From: Ga0077527 sp964433345
GTDB taxonomy: Bacteria; Pseudomonadota; Gammaproteobacteria; Burkholderiales; SG8-41
Direction of reading: 5' to 3'
Assembly: GCA_964433345.1 (NCBI GenBank)
Contig: CAYSQJ010000004.1
Coordinates: forward strand, 62,001 to 126,000
DNA length: 64,000 bases
The position numbers and the translations under genes are program-made. A model generated the notes under the pieces. The model did no database searches and was not told the DNA's origin. It worked only from the letters and a program-made list of their open reading frames with translations. Below are positions 24,252 through 32,003 of the stretch, in pieces. Each line of letters opens with the position of its first letter. The stretch's first letter is position 1.

Positions 24252-24777
24252 CGACGCGCACCTTCGCCCGGCCCAGTTTTTCGAGGATGCGCCTGCGGTT
24301 GGCCAGCGGCCACCAGTCGTAGAGAAAAATTTCCAGCGGCCTCCACATCGCGACCCATCCGCCGATGATCACGCTCTCGCGCAGTATCGCCGCGTAGGCG
24401 CCGCCGGCGTGCTGGCCGATCTGCTCGGCGGCCAGCAGGCAGGCGGCGAGAAAGCCGAGACCGATCACCAGGCTCTGCCGGCCGCGCTGCATCAGGTGGC
24501 GGAATTCGCGCCGGGCCTGCGCCGCGCGGTAGCTGAAGTAGTTGCCGAGCGCTTCCTGCGCCACGGCTTCGGCGTCGTGCGGGGTGCCGCCGCTGCCGAG
24601 GTGGATCAGGATTTCGAACTCTCCCTCGCGCGGCAACTCCTGCGCCCAGCTCGTAATGAACTCCTCGGCGTCCGGATCCAGGTCCTTGTGATGAAAGGGT
24701 GTCGGATCCATGGAGTTGAACAACTGCGACAACTCCTGGATGCGGACCTCGATGCGTTGTGTCGCCGCGGTCGCCAT
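24241..24777 (-). CDS. Conserved hypothetical membrane protein
   Basis: A 178-residue protein I do not recognise by name. A polar N-terminal half (about 1-95) includes RIEVRIQELSQLFNSMDPTPF and the Glu/Asp-rich DLDPDAEEFITSWAQEL. Two hydrophobic spans follow at about 103-121 and 132-150, then a basic C-terminus (NRRRILEKLGRAKVRV). This fits a small inner-membrane protein with both ends cytoplasmic. The start is the ATG at 24775-24777, just after the enoyl-CoA hydratase stop (17 bases), so the two may share a transcript. Confidence 0.75.
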   Translation of the reverse strand: MATAATQRIEVRIQELSQLFNSMDPTPFHHKDLDPDAEEFITSWAQELPREGEFEILIHLGSGGTPHDAEAVAQEALGNYFSYRAAQARREFRHLMQRGRQSLVIGLGFLAACLLAAEQIGQHAGGAYAAILRESVIIGGWVAMWRPLEIFLYDWWPLANRRRILEKLGRAKVRVARV

Positions 24778-24794
24778 GTCCGCCCCCCCGGGCC

Positions 24795-25577
24795 TCAGCT
24801 GCCGGTGAAGACCGGATCGCGACGGTCGAATCCGGCCTTGACGCCTTCCTTGAAGTCGTTGGTTTCGCGCAGCATCATCTGGATGAAGGCCTCGCGCTCG
24901 GTCGCGGCACGGAAGGCAGGGTAGAGGTCGCCGTTGAGCGTCTCGCGCGTGGCCTGCACGGCCAGCGGCCCGCATTTCGCCATTTCCGCGGCCATCTCCT
25001 GTGCGGCCTTGCGCACCTGGTCCTGCGGCACCAGGCGGTCGGCAAGACCCATTGCGACGGCTTCCTCGCCGGGGATGCGCTTGCCGGTGAGGAACAGCCA
25101 TTTCGCGGTCTGGTGACCGACCAGCCGCGGCAGAGTCACCGTCATGCCGAAACCGGGGTGATAACCCATCGCGGCGAAATTGGCGGCGAGCCGCGCTTCC
25201 TTGCAGGTGACGCGGAAATCGGCGACCAGCGCGAGGCCGAGGCCGGCGCCGATGGCGCTGCCGTGCACGGCAGCGACGATCGGCTTGCGTGTCAGCACCA
25301 GGCGCTGGGCTTCATGGTAGAGGTGGCGCGGCTGCACCGCCTGCTTCTTGCCGGCAGCCTCGTCGTCAACGCGCTTTTTAAGGTTGGCGCCGGCGCAGAA
25401 ATGCTTGCCGGCGGCGGCGAGCACCACGGCGCGCACATTCGCGTCACGGTCCAGCGCCTCCAGCGCGGAGGCCAGTTCGCCGATCAGCTCGACGTCGAGA
25501 AAGTTGTTGGGCGGACGGCGCAGCTCCACCGTTGCTACATGGCCTTCGATGCTGACGCCGATTTCGGGTTCGCTCAT
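24795..25577 (-). CDS. Enoyl-CoA hydratase/isomerase family protein
   Basis: A 260-residue crotonase-fold protein. The oxyanion-hole segments are KHFCAGANLKKR and the VHGSAIGAGLGLALVADFRV motif; FAAMGYHPGFGMTVTLPRLVG covers the region of the catalytic acids. At the Glu164-equivalent (usually E-x-x-x-G-x-x-P) the sequence reads YHPGFGMTVTLP, so it may not be a standard hydratase and could be an isomerase or other crotonase. The start is the ATG at 25575-25577 (MSEPEIGVSIEGH). The substrate is unknown; no other beta-oxidation gene is adjacent. Confidence 0.85.
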   Translation of the reverse strand: MSEPEIGVSIEGHVATVELRRPPNNFLDVELIGELASALEALDRDANVRAVVLAAAGKHFCAGANLKKRVDDEAAGKKQAVQPRHLYHEAQRLVLTRKPIVAAVHGSAIGAGLGLALVADFRVTCKEARLAANFAAMGYHPGFGMTVTLPRLVGHQTAKWLFLTGKRIPGEEAVAMGLADRLVPQDQVRKAAQEMAAEMAKCGPLAVQATRETLNGDLYPAFRAATEREAFIQMMLRETNDFKEGVKAGFDRRDPVFTGS

Positions 25578-25653
25578 GATGATTTCCGTATTTATGGGGT
25601 GCCCGGCAGGCGCCATCAGGCGGCGACATACAGGACTGGCAGTGTTGTCAGAG

Positions 25654-25738
25654 TGGTGCCTCGGGTCGGACTCGAACCGACACGCCTTGCGGCACCGGAT
25701 TTTGAGTCCGGCGCGTCTACCAATTCCACCACCGAGGC
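25654..25738 (-). tRNA. tRNA-Leu (anticodon CAA)
   Basis: Read on the minus strand: 7-bp acceptor stem GCCTCGG/CCGAGGC, D-loop with GGTAGACG, anticodon stem CCGGA/TCCGG with loop CTCAAAA (anticodon CAA, reads UUG), a long variable arm typical of class II tRNAs, a GTCGG-TTCGAGT-CCGAC T-arm, discriminator A and an encoded CCA. Confidence 0.97.
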
Positions 25739-25750
25739 ACGGGGCCGATG

Positions 25751-25780
25751 ATTATCGGCGAAACGCCGGGAACACGGCAA
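25751..25780 (-). promoter_or_regulatory. Promoter of tRNA-Leu
   Basis: On the minus strand: TTGCCG (complement of 25775-25780), an 18-base spacer and GATAAT (complement of 25751-25756), placing the start about 5-8 bases before the tRNA. Confidence 0.6.
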
Positions 25781-25787
25781 CCATCCG

Positions 25788-25793
25788 TATAAT
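25788..25793 (+). promoter_or_regulatory. -10 element for queA, placed for a leaderless mRNA
   Basis: A perfect TATAAT ends 7 bases before the queA ATG. A start at the usual 6-8 bases downstream would fall on or next to the ATG. There is no Shine-Dalgarno-like sequence in between. No clear -35 is seen. Confidence 0.5.
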
Positions 25794-25800
25794 CCGCCCG

Positions 25801-26835
25801 ATGCGTCTGGACGATTTCCATTACGACCTGCCGCCGGAACTGATCGCGCAGGCACCCGCCGGAACGCGCAGTGCCAGCCGCCTGCTGCACCTCGACGGGG
25901 CCACTGGAGTCCTGCGCGACGGCCTGTTTCCGGACATCGTCTCGCTGCTCGATCCCGGCGACCTGCTGGTGGTCAACGATACCCGCGTGATCAAGGCACG
26001 CCTGCTCGGGCGCAAGGCCTCGGGCGGCCGGGTCGAGGTGCTGGTCGAGCGCGTCAACGGCCTGCATCAGGCCGATGTTCAGCTGCGCGCGAGCCATGCC
26101 CCGAGGGCGGGCAGTCGCTTGCTGCTCGGCGACGGCGTCGAGGCGGAGGTGCTGGGCCGCAATGGCGAGCTCTACCGGCTGCAATTTGCCGGTGATGACG
26201 ATGTGTGGACGCTGCTCGAGCGTCATGGCGCGGTGCCCTTGCCGCCGTACATCGGCCACAAGCCGGACGCCGAAGACGAGACGCGCTATCAGACCGTCTA
26301 TGCGAAGACCCCGGGCGCCGTTGCCGCACCCACCGCAGGCCTGCATTTCGACGAGGCGATTCTCGGCGCACTGCGCGCGAAAGGCGTCGGCGTCGCAACG
26401 CTGACACTGCATGTGGGCGCCGGCACCTTCCAGCCGGTGCGGGTGCAGGATCTGTCCGAACACCGCATGCACAGCGAGTGGTACAGCCTGCCGCAGGCAA
26501 CCGTCGATGCGCTGTCGGCGACACGCGAGGCGAGCGGCCGCGTCGTTGCTGTCGGTACCACCAGCCTGCGCGCGCTGGAGAGCGCCGCTGCGGCCGGGGA
26601 GCCCGTCGCGGGGGCCGCCGAGACCACGCTGTTCGTACTGCCCGGCTACCGCTTTCGCATCGTCGACCGCCTGGTCACCAATTTCCACCTGTCGCGCTCG
26701 ACGCTGCTGATGCTGGTGTCGGCCTTCGGCGGCATTGAAAACATCCGCAACGCGTACCGCCATGCCATCGCGCAGCGTTACCGTTTTTTCAGTTATGGTG
26801 ACGCGATGCTGATCGATCGCGCGCCGGGAAAGTGA
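25801..26835 (+). CDS. queA: tRNA preQ1(34) S-adenosylmethionine ribosyltransferase-isomerase
   Basis: A 344-residue QueA that builds epoxyqueuosine on tRNA from preQ1 using the ribosyl part of SAM. Landmarks: MRLDDFHYDLPPELIAQAP at the start, GDLLVVNDTRVIKARL, PPYIGHKPDAEDETRYQTVYA, and the C-terminal TNFHLSRSTLLMLVSAFGG. The ATG at 25801 is exactly the family start; frames further upstream run through the tRNA and are not coding. It overlaps tgt by 4 bases (GTGA). Confidence 0.96.
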   Translation: MRLDDFHYDLPPELIAQAPAGTRSASRLLHLDGATGVLRDGLFPDIVSLLDPGDLLVVNDTRVIKARLLGRKASGGRVEVLVERVNGLHQADVQLRASHAPRAGSRLLLGDGVEAEVLGRNGELYRLQFAGDDDVWTLLERHGAVPLPPYIGHKPDAEDETRYQTVYAKTPGAVAAPTAGLHFDEAILGALRAKGVGVATLTLHVGAGTFQPVRVQDLSEHRMHSEWYSLPQATVDALSATREASGRVVAVGTTSLRALESAAAAGEPVAGAAETTLFVLPGYRFRIVDRLVTNFHLSRSTLLMLVSAFGGIENIRNAYRHAIAQRYRFFSYGDAMLIDRAPGK

Positions 26836-27950
26836 AACACATGCAATTCCGGGTTACCGCCGCCGACGGCGCCGCACGCTGCGGCCTGCTTGAAACCGCG
26901 CACGGCACCGTCGAAACCCCGGTGTTCATGCCGGTCGGTACCTACGGTGCGGTCAAGGGCATGGCGCCGGACGAATTGCGCGGACTGGGTGCGCGGATCG
27001 TGCTCGGCAACACCTTTCACCTGTGGTTGAGACCCGGGCTCGAGGTCATCGCCGCCCACGGTGGCCTGCACCGTTTCATGGGCTGGGACGGCCCGATCCT
27101 CACCGACTCCGGCGGTTTCCAGGTATTCAGCCTCGGTGAGTTGAGGAAAATCAGCGAGGAGGGCGTGAAGTTCCAGTCGCCGGTCAACGGTGATGCCTGC
27201 TTCCTGACGCCCGAGGAGTCGATGCGCATCCAGCGCGTGCTGAACTCCGACATCGTGATGGCCTTCGACGAGTGCACGCCGTATCCCGCGGACCATGCCG
27301 TTGCACGCGAGTCGATGGAATTATCGATGCGCTGGGCGGCGCGCAGCAAGGCAGCCCATGCCGGCAACCCCAATGCCCTGTTCGGCATTGTCCAGGGCGG
27401 CATGCACGAGGACCTGCGCGACCGCTCTCTGGCGGCGCTGACGGACATCGGCTTCGACGGCTATGCCATCGGCGGGCTGTCGGTGGGCGAGCCCAAGGAC
27501 GACATGCTGCGCATACTGCGCCATACCGCGCCGCGCCTGCCCGCTGACCGGCCGCGTTACCTGATGGGCGTCGGCACGCCGGCCGACATCGTCGCCGCGG
27601 TCAGCGCCGGGATCGACATGTTCGATTGCGTGCTGCCCACGCGCAACGCCCGCAACGGCTGGCTGTACACCCGCCGCGGCGTGATCAAGCTGCGCAATGC
27701 CCGTTATCGTGATGACCTGTCGCCGCTGGACCCGGATTGTGCCTGTCATACCTGCCGCCATTTCACCCGCGCCTATCTGCATCATCTGCAGCGGGTGAAC
27801 GAAATGCTCGGTGCGCGACTCAATACCCTGCACAACCTGCATTACTACCAGGAGTTGATGCGCGGCCTGCGGGCGGCGATCGGCGCCGGCCGACTGGCCG
27901 CCTTTGCCGCCGAAGTGGCCGAAATGAGCGGTCAAAATGAGGGGGAATGA
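26832..27950 (+). CDS. tgt: Queuine/preQ1 tRNA-guanine transglycosylase
   Basis: A 372-residue TGT that swaps guanine-34 for preQ1 in tRNAs with GUN anticodons. Seen: DSGGFQVFSLGELRKI (substrate-binding), FDECTPYP, IVQGGMHEDLR, and GGLSVGEPK. The nucleophile Asp is in GIDMFDCVLPTRNARNG. The zinc site is CACHTCRHFTRAYLHHL (Cys-x-Cys-x2-Cys then His). GTG 26832 overlaps the queA stop; ATG 26841 is an alternative. It is directly upstream of yajC-secD-secF, as in most proteobacteria. Confidence 0.96.
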   Translation: MKHMQFRVTAADGAARCGLLETAHGTVETPVFMPVGTYGAVKGMAPDELRGLGARIVLGNTFHLWLRPGLEVIAAHGGLHRFMGWDGPILTDSGGFQVFSLGELRKISEEGVKFQSPVNGDACFLTPEESMRIQRVLNSDIVMAFDECTPYPADHAVARESMELSMRWAARSKAAHAGNPNALFGIVQGGMHEDLRDRSLAALTDIGFDGYAIGGLSVGEPKDDMLRILRHTAPRLPADRPRYLMGVGTPADIVAAVSAGIDMFDCVLPTRNARNGWLYTRRGVIKLRNARYRDDLSPLDPDCACHTCRHFTRAYLHHLQRVNEMLGARLNTLHNLHYYQELMRGLRAAIGAGRLAAFAAEVAEMSGQNEGE

Positions 27951-28035
27951 TGTTAAAATACAACACTTTGACGAAGTGCCCGGACGCCGGAACTGCCCGG
28001 CTTGAGGCGCACCATTTCCGTAACGGAGGTACACC

Positions 28036-28365
28036 GTGTTAATCAGTCCCGCTTGGGCGCAGGTTCCGGCTGCAGCGCCGCAGGGCGGCGGCATCGAAAG
28101 CATGCTGCTGATCCTGGCCATGTTCGCCGTGCTCTACTTCCTGATGATCCGGCCGCAGATGAAGCGCGCCAAGGAGCACAAGACCATGGTCGAGGGCCTG
28201 CAGAAGGGTGACGAAGTCATCACTGCCGGCGGCATTCTCGGTCGCATCACCAGGGTCGACGACCAGTATGTGACGGTCAGCCTTGCCGAGGGCGTCGAGG
28301 TGCAGATGCAGCGCCATGCCGTGCAGACCGTTCTGCCCAAGGGCACGATCAAGACCATTCAATGA
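28036..28365 (+). CDS. yajC: Preprotein translocase accessory subunit YajC
   Basis: A 109-residue single-span inner-membrane protein associated with SecDF. The membrane segment is about 19-39 (MLLILAMFAVLYFLMIRPQ), followed by a cytoplasmic domain with GDEVITAGGILGRITRV. The start is GTG 28036 with GGAGG 8 bases before it. A perfect hairpin follows before secD. Confidence 0.94.
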   Translation: MLISPAWAQVPAAAPQGGGIESMLLILAMFAVLYFLMIRPQMKRAKEHKTMVEGLQKGDEVITAGGILGRITRVDDQYVTVSLAEGVEVQMQRHAVQTVLPKGTIKTIQ

Positions 28366-28395
28366 ATCCCTGAGCCGGCGAAGTCCTGACGGCGT

Positions 28396-28421
28396 GCAGG
28401 AGCGGAACCTTCCGCTCCTGC
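28396..28421 (+). other. Perfect 12-bp hairpin between yajC and secD
   Basis: GCAGGAGCGGAA, loop CC, TTCCGCTCCTGC. There is no T-run, so it is more likely to be an mRNA stability or processing element than a terminator. It lies 58 bases before the secD ATG. Confidence 0.75.
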
Positions 28422-28479
28422 CGCGCTTGCGGGGCGTCGCCGTTCCAGCCTCCCAGCCTTCATCCCGTACGGCATCGCC

Positions 28480-30312
28480 ATGAACCGTTATCCGCTCTGG
28501 AAATACCTGCTGATCCTCGCAGTCGTGATCGTCGGGCTGGTCTACACGCTGCCCAATTTCTACGGCGAGGTCCCTGCGGTGCAGGTCTCGCCTTTGCGCA
28601 GCAACCTGAAAGTCGATGCGGCGCTGATGGAGCGCGTCGAGGATGCACTGAAGAAGGCGGAACTCGCAGCCGAAGGCCTTGCGCTGGACGCGACCAGCGT
28701 CAAGGCGCGTTTTTCCTCGACCGAGGATCAGCTCAAGGCCAAGGACATCGTGCAGACTGCGCTCGGGGACGACTACGTGGTCGCGCTGAACCTGCTGTCG
28801 CGCAGTCCGGAGTGGCTGACTTCCATCGGCGCGCTGCCGATGTACCTGGGGCTGGACCTGCGCGGCGGCGTGCATTTCCTGATGCAGGTCGACATGAAGT
28901 CCGCGCTGACCAAGCGGCTGGACGCCTACGGCAACGACATCCGCGGCCTGCTGCGCGACCAGCGCATCCAGTATTCAGGTGTCTCGCGCGACGGCCAGTC
29001 GCTGACGGTGCGCTTTCGCGAGGCCGCCTTGCGTGATCGCGCGCTGGTGAGCATCTCCAAGGAAGTGCCCGACCTCGAGCTGAAGACCGCCGACGACGCT
29101 GGCGAATACCGCATCTCCGCCGTGCTCAAGATCGAGGCGCAGCGCCGCATCCAGGAGTTCGCGCTGCAGCAGAACATCAACACCCTGCGCAACCGGGTCA
29201 ACGAGCTGGGCGTGGCCGAGCCGATCATTCAGCAGCAGGGCGCAGATCGGGTGGTGGTGCAGCTTCCGGGCGTGCAGGACACCGCCAAGGCCAAGGACAT
29301 CCTCGGCCGCACCGCGACCCTCGAAGTGCGCATGGTCGATGACGAGAAAATGCTCGATCTCGCTGCCGTGCAGCAGGCGAAGGCGGGGCAGCTACCTTTC
29401 GGCACCGATCTCTATTACGAGCGCAACGGCCAGCCGGTGCTGGTGAAGAAGCAGGTGATTCTGACCGGCGAACGCATCAATGATGCGCAGCCCGGCTTCG
29501 ACGGCCTGACCGGCGAGCCCGCGGTGCACATCAATCTCGACGGCACCGGTGCACGGATATTCCAGCAGTACACCCGGGACAACGTCGGCAAGCGCATGGC
29601 CATCCTGCTGTTCGAGCGCGGCAAGGGCGAGGTAGTCACCGCGCCGGTGATCCGCACCGAAATCGGCGGCGGCCGCGTGCAGATCAGCGGCCGCATGACG
29701 ACCCAGGAGGCGAGGGACGTGTCGCTGCTGCTGCGCGCGGGCGCGCTGGCGGCACCAATGGAAATCGTCGAGGAGCGCACGGTCGGCCCGTCTCTGGGCG
29801 CGGACAACATCAGGATAGGCTTCAATTCCGCGCTTTACGGATTCGCTGCAATCGCGGTGTTCATGATCATCTACTACACGATGGTCGGCGTGTTTTCGGT
29901 GGTCGCGCTGGCGGCGAACGTTCTTTTCCTGGTGGCCCTGCTGTCTATGCTGCAGGCAACGCTGACCTTGCCGGGCATGGCCGGCATCGCGTTGACCATC
30001 GGCATGGCCATTGATGCCAACGTGCTGATCAACGAGCGCATACGCGAGGAGCTGCGCAACGGCAACACCCCTCATGCAGCGATATATGTCGGCTACGACC
30101 GCGCCTGGGGCACGATTCTCGATTCCAACATCACAACCCTGATCGCCGGCCTTGCGCTGTTTGCCTTCGGCTCGGGCCCGGTCAAGGGCTTCGCGGTGGT
30201 GCTGTGCCTGGGCATCCTGACCTCGATCTTCAGCGCGGTGATGGTGTCGCGCTCGATGATGAATCTTTACTACGGCGGGCGGCGCAAGCTCAACCGCATC
30301 AGCATCGGCTGA
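28480..30312 (+). CDS. secD: Protein translocase subunit SecD
   Basis: A 610-residue inner-membrane SecD, part of the SecDF-YajC complex that uses proton motive force to help export. The first span is at about 7-25. The large periplasmic P1 domain follows, with LGLDLRGGVHFLMQVD near residue 125. The RND-like bundle occupies the last 170 residues, with GMAIDANVLINERIREELRNG carrying the proton-path Asp. Length is normal for the family. secF starts 15 bases later. Confidence 0.96.
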   Translation: MNRYPLWKYLLILAVVIVGLVYTLPNFYGEVPAVQVSPLRSNLKVDAALMERVEDALKKAELAAEGLALDATSVKARFSSTEDQLKAKDIVQTALGDDYVVALNLLSRSPEWLTSIGALPMYLGLDLRGGVHFLMQVDMKSALTKRLDAYGNDIRGLLRDQRIQYSGVSRDGQSLTVRFREAALRDRALVSISKEVPDLELKTADDAGEYRISAVLKIEAQRRIQEFALQQNINTLRNRVNELGVAEPIIQQQGADRVVVQLPGVQDTAKAKDILGRTATLEVRMVDDEKMLDLAAVQQAKAGQLPFGTDLYYERNGQPVLVKKQVILTGERINDAQPGFDGLTGEPAVHINLDGTGARIFQQYTRDNVGKRMAILLFERGKGEVVTAPVIRTEIGGGRVQISGRMTTQEARDVSLLLRAGALAAPMEIVEERTVGPSLGADNIRIGFNSALYGFAAIAVFMIIYYTMVGVFSVVALAANVLFLVALLSMLQATLTLPGMAGIALTIGMAIDANVLINERIREELRNGNTPHAAIYVGYDRAWGTILDSNITTLIAGLALFAFGSGPVKGFAVVLCLGILTSIFSAVMVSRSMMNLYYGGRRKLNRISIG

Positions 30313-30327
30313 CGGGACTATAAAGCC

Positions 30328-31275
30328 ATGGAATTCTTCCGCATCAAGAAAGACATCCCGTTCATGCGCTATGCGCGCATGTTCAACGTAATTTCGCTGA
30401 TCACCTTTCTCGTTGCCATCGGCTCGCTGGCGACCAAGGGGCTCAACTTCGGCGTCGATTTCACCGGCGGCACGGTGATGGAGGTGTCCTACCCGCAGCC
30501 GGCCCGGCTTGACAGCATACGCGCGTCAATGGCGGAACTCGGTTTTACAGAAGCGGCGGTGCAGAATTTCGGCACCTCGCGCGACGTGCTGATCCGCCTG
30601 CCGGTCAAGGAGGGCGTCACCAGCGCCAAGCTCTCGGAACAGGTGCTGGAGAAGCTGCGCGCGGACGAGGCCGGTGTGGAGATGCGCCGCGTCGAGTTCG
30701 TCGGCCCGCAGGTAGGCAAGGAGCTTTTCGAAAGCGGAGCGCTGGCCCTGCTGTTCGTTTGCCTCGGCATCGTCGCCTATCTTGCGCTGCGCTTCGAGTG
30801 GAAATTCGGCCTCGCCGCGATCATCGCCAACCTGCACGACGTGATCATCATCGTCGGCGTATTCTCGATATTCCAGTGGGAGTTCTCGCTGCCGGTGCTG
30901 GCGGCGGTGCTCGCCATTCTCGGATACTCGGTCAACGAGTCGGTGGTGGTGTTCGACCGCGTGCGCGAATGTTTCCGCAGCCGCAAGTACCGTCATGCCA
31001 AGGTGCCGGAAGTGCTCGATGCGGCGATCACCCAGACCATGTCGCGCACCATCATCACCCATTTCTCGACACAGCTGATGGTGCTGGCAATGCTGCTTTT
31101 CGGCGGCGAGACGCTGTTCCATTTCGCGCTGGCGCTGACCATCGGCATCCTGTTCGGCATCTACTCCTCGGTTCTGGTCGCGAGCCCGATCGTGATGTAC
31201 CTCGGTGTTTCGCGCGACGACCTGGTGAAGGCCGAGGCCGCGCAGAAGCCCGGCGAGGACGGCGCCGTAGTCTAG
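30328..31275 (+). CDS. secF: Protein translocase subunit SecF
   Basis: A 315-residue partner of SecD. The N-terminal cytoplasmic/first-span region is followed by the LNFGVDFTGGTVMEVSYP motif (about 36-53). The C-terminal five spans include LGYSVNESVVVFDRVRECFR, with the conserved Asp, and TQTMSRTIITHFSTQL. No deviations seen. Confidence 0.96.
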   Translation: MEFFRIKKDIPFMRYARMFNVISLITFLVAIGSLATKGLNFGVDFTGGTVMEVSYPQPARLDSIRASMAELGFTEAAVQNFGTSRDVLIRLPVKEGVTSAKLSEQVLEKLRADEAGVEMRRVEFVGPQVGKELFESGALALLFVCLGIVAYLALRFEWKFGLAAIIANLHDVIIIVGVFSIFQWEFSLPVLAAVLAILGYSVNESVVVFDRVRECFRSRKYRHAKVPEVLDAAITQTMSRTIITHFSTQLMVLAMLLFGGETLFHFALALTIGILFGIYSSVLVASPIVMYLGVSRDDLVKAEAAQKPGEDGAVV

Positions 31276-31288
31276 GCGGGCTGCGGCC

Positions 31289-31930
31289 TTGGAACTGATC
31301 GCGCTGTTCATCGACCTGGTCGTCCACCTCGACGACCACCTGCAGGCCCTGGTTGCCGCCTACGGCGCCTGGATCTACCTGATCCTGTTCCTGATCGTGT
31401 TCTGCGAGACCGGGCTGGTGGTGACACCATTCCTGCCCGGCGATTCCCTGCTGTTCGTGGCCGGCGCGATTGCCGCGGCCGGAGGCATGAACATCCACCT
31501 GCTGGTGGTGCTGCTGATCATTGCCGCGATACTGGGGGATGCCGTCAACTACAGCGTCGGGCACTACATCGGTCCGCGGGTGCTGAAGGACCGCAATTCG
31601 CGCTGGCTCAACCCGAAACACCTGGAGCGGGCGCATGCCTTCTACGAGCACCATGGCGGCAAGACCATCATCATTGCGCGCTTCGTGCCCATCGTCCGCA
31701 CCTACGCGCCCTTCGTCGCCGGTGCTGCGAGCATGCCCTATCCCCGATTCGCGCTCTACAACGTTACCGGTGCGATCGTGTGGGTGGTTTCGCTGGGCTA
31801 TGCCGGCTACTTTTTCGGCAACATCCCGCTGATCAAGGACAACCTGACGGTGGTGATCATCGCCATCATCATCCTGTCGATCCTGCCCGGCGTCTTCGAA
31901 TACCTGCGTCACCGCCGGCGCGCGCAATGA
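31289..31930 (+). CDS. DedA-family membrane protein
   Basis: A 213-residue polytopic protein of the DedA/SNARE-associated (VTT) family. Motifs: FCETGLVVTPFLPGDSLLFVAGAIA, GDAVNYSVGHYIG and the FVPIVRTYAPFVAGAASM re-entrant segment with conserved Arg. DedA proteins act as lipid scramblases/flippases (undecaprenyl-phosphate or phosphatidylethanolamine recycling). The start is TTG 31289, 13 bases after secF; no better start with this N-terminus exists. A perfect palindrome GGCGCCGC-AT... (31936-31953) lies just after the stop. Confidence 0.88.
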   Translation: MELIALFIDLVVHLDDHLQALVAAYGAWIYLILFLIVFCETGLVVTPFLPGDSLLFVAGAIAAAGGMNIHLLVVLLIIAAILGDAVNYSVGHYIGPRVLKDRNSRWLNPKHLERAHAFYEHHGGKTIIIARFVPIVRTYAPFVAGAASMPYPRFALYNVTGAIVWVVSLGYAGYFFGNIPLIKDNLTVVIIAIIILSILPGVFEYLRHRRRAQ

Positions 31931-31969
31931 ACTCAGGCGCCGCATGCGGCGCCGGCCGGGGTTTCATTG

Positions 31970-31996
31970 AAAAAGGAAGCCGGGAGTTTTTCCGGC
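31970..31996 (-). terminator. Probable terminator of purB
   Basis: On the minus strand: GCCGG, an 8-base A-rich loop, CCGGC, then TTCCTTTTT. It begins 8 bases beyond the purB stop. Confidence 0.6.
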
Positions 31997-32003
31997 GCAG
32001 CGC

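Noticed and set aside
25654..25738. tRNA-Leu as a phage or island attachment site
   Set aside because: No integrase, direct repeat of the tRNA end or foreign-looking genes are nearby; both flanks are core genes.
25348..25800. Upstream extension of queA
   Set aside because: The frame passes through the enoyl-CoA hydratase gene and the tRNA. QueA's conserved N-terminus starts at 25801.
31936..31953. GGCGCCGCATGCGGCGCC palindrome as terminator of dedA
   Set aside because: It is a perfect palindrome but lacks a T-run and a proper loop; kept only as a note.
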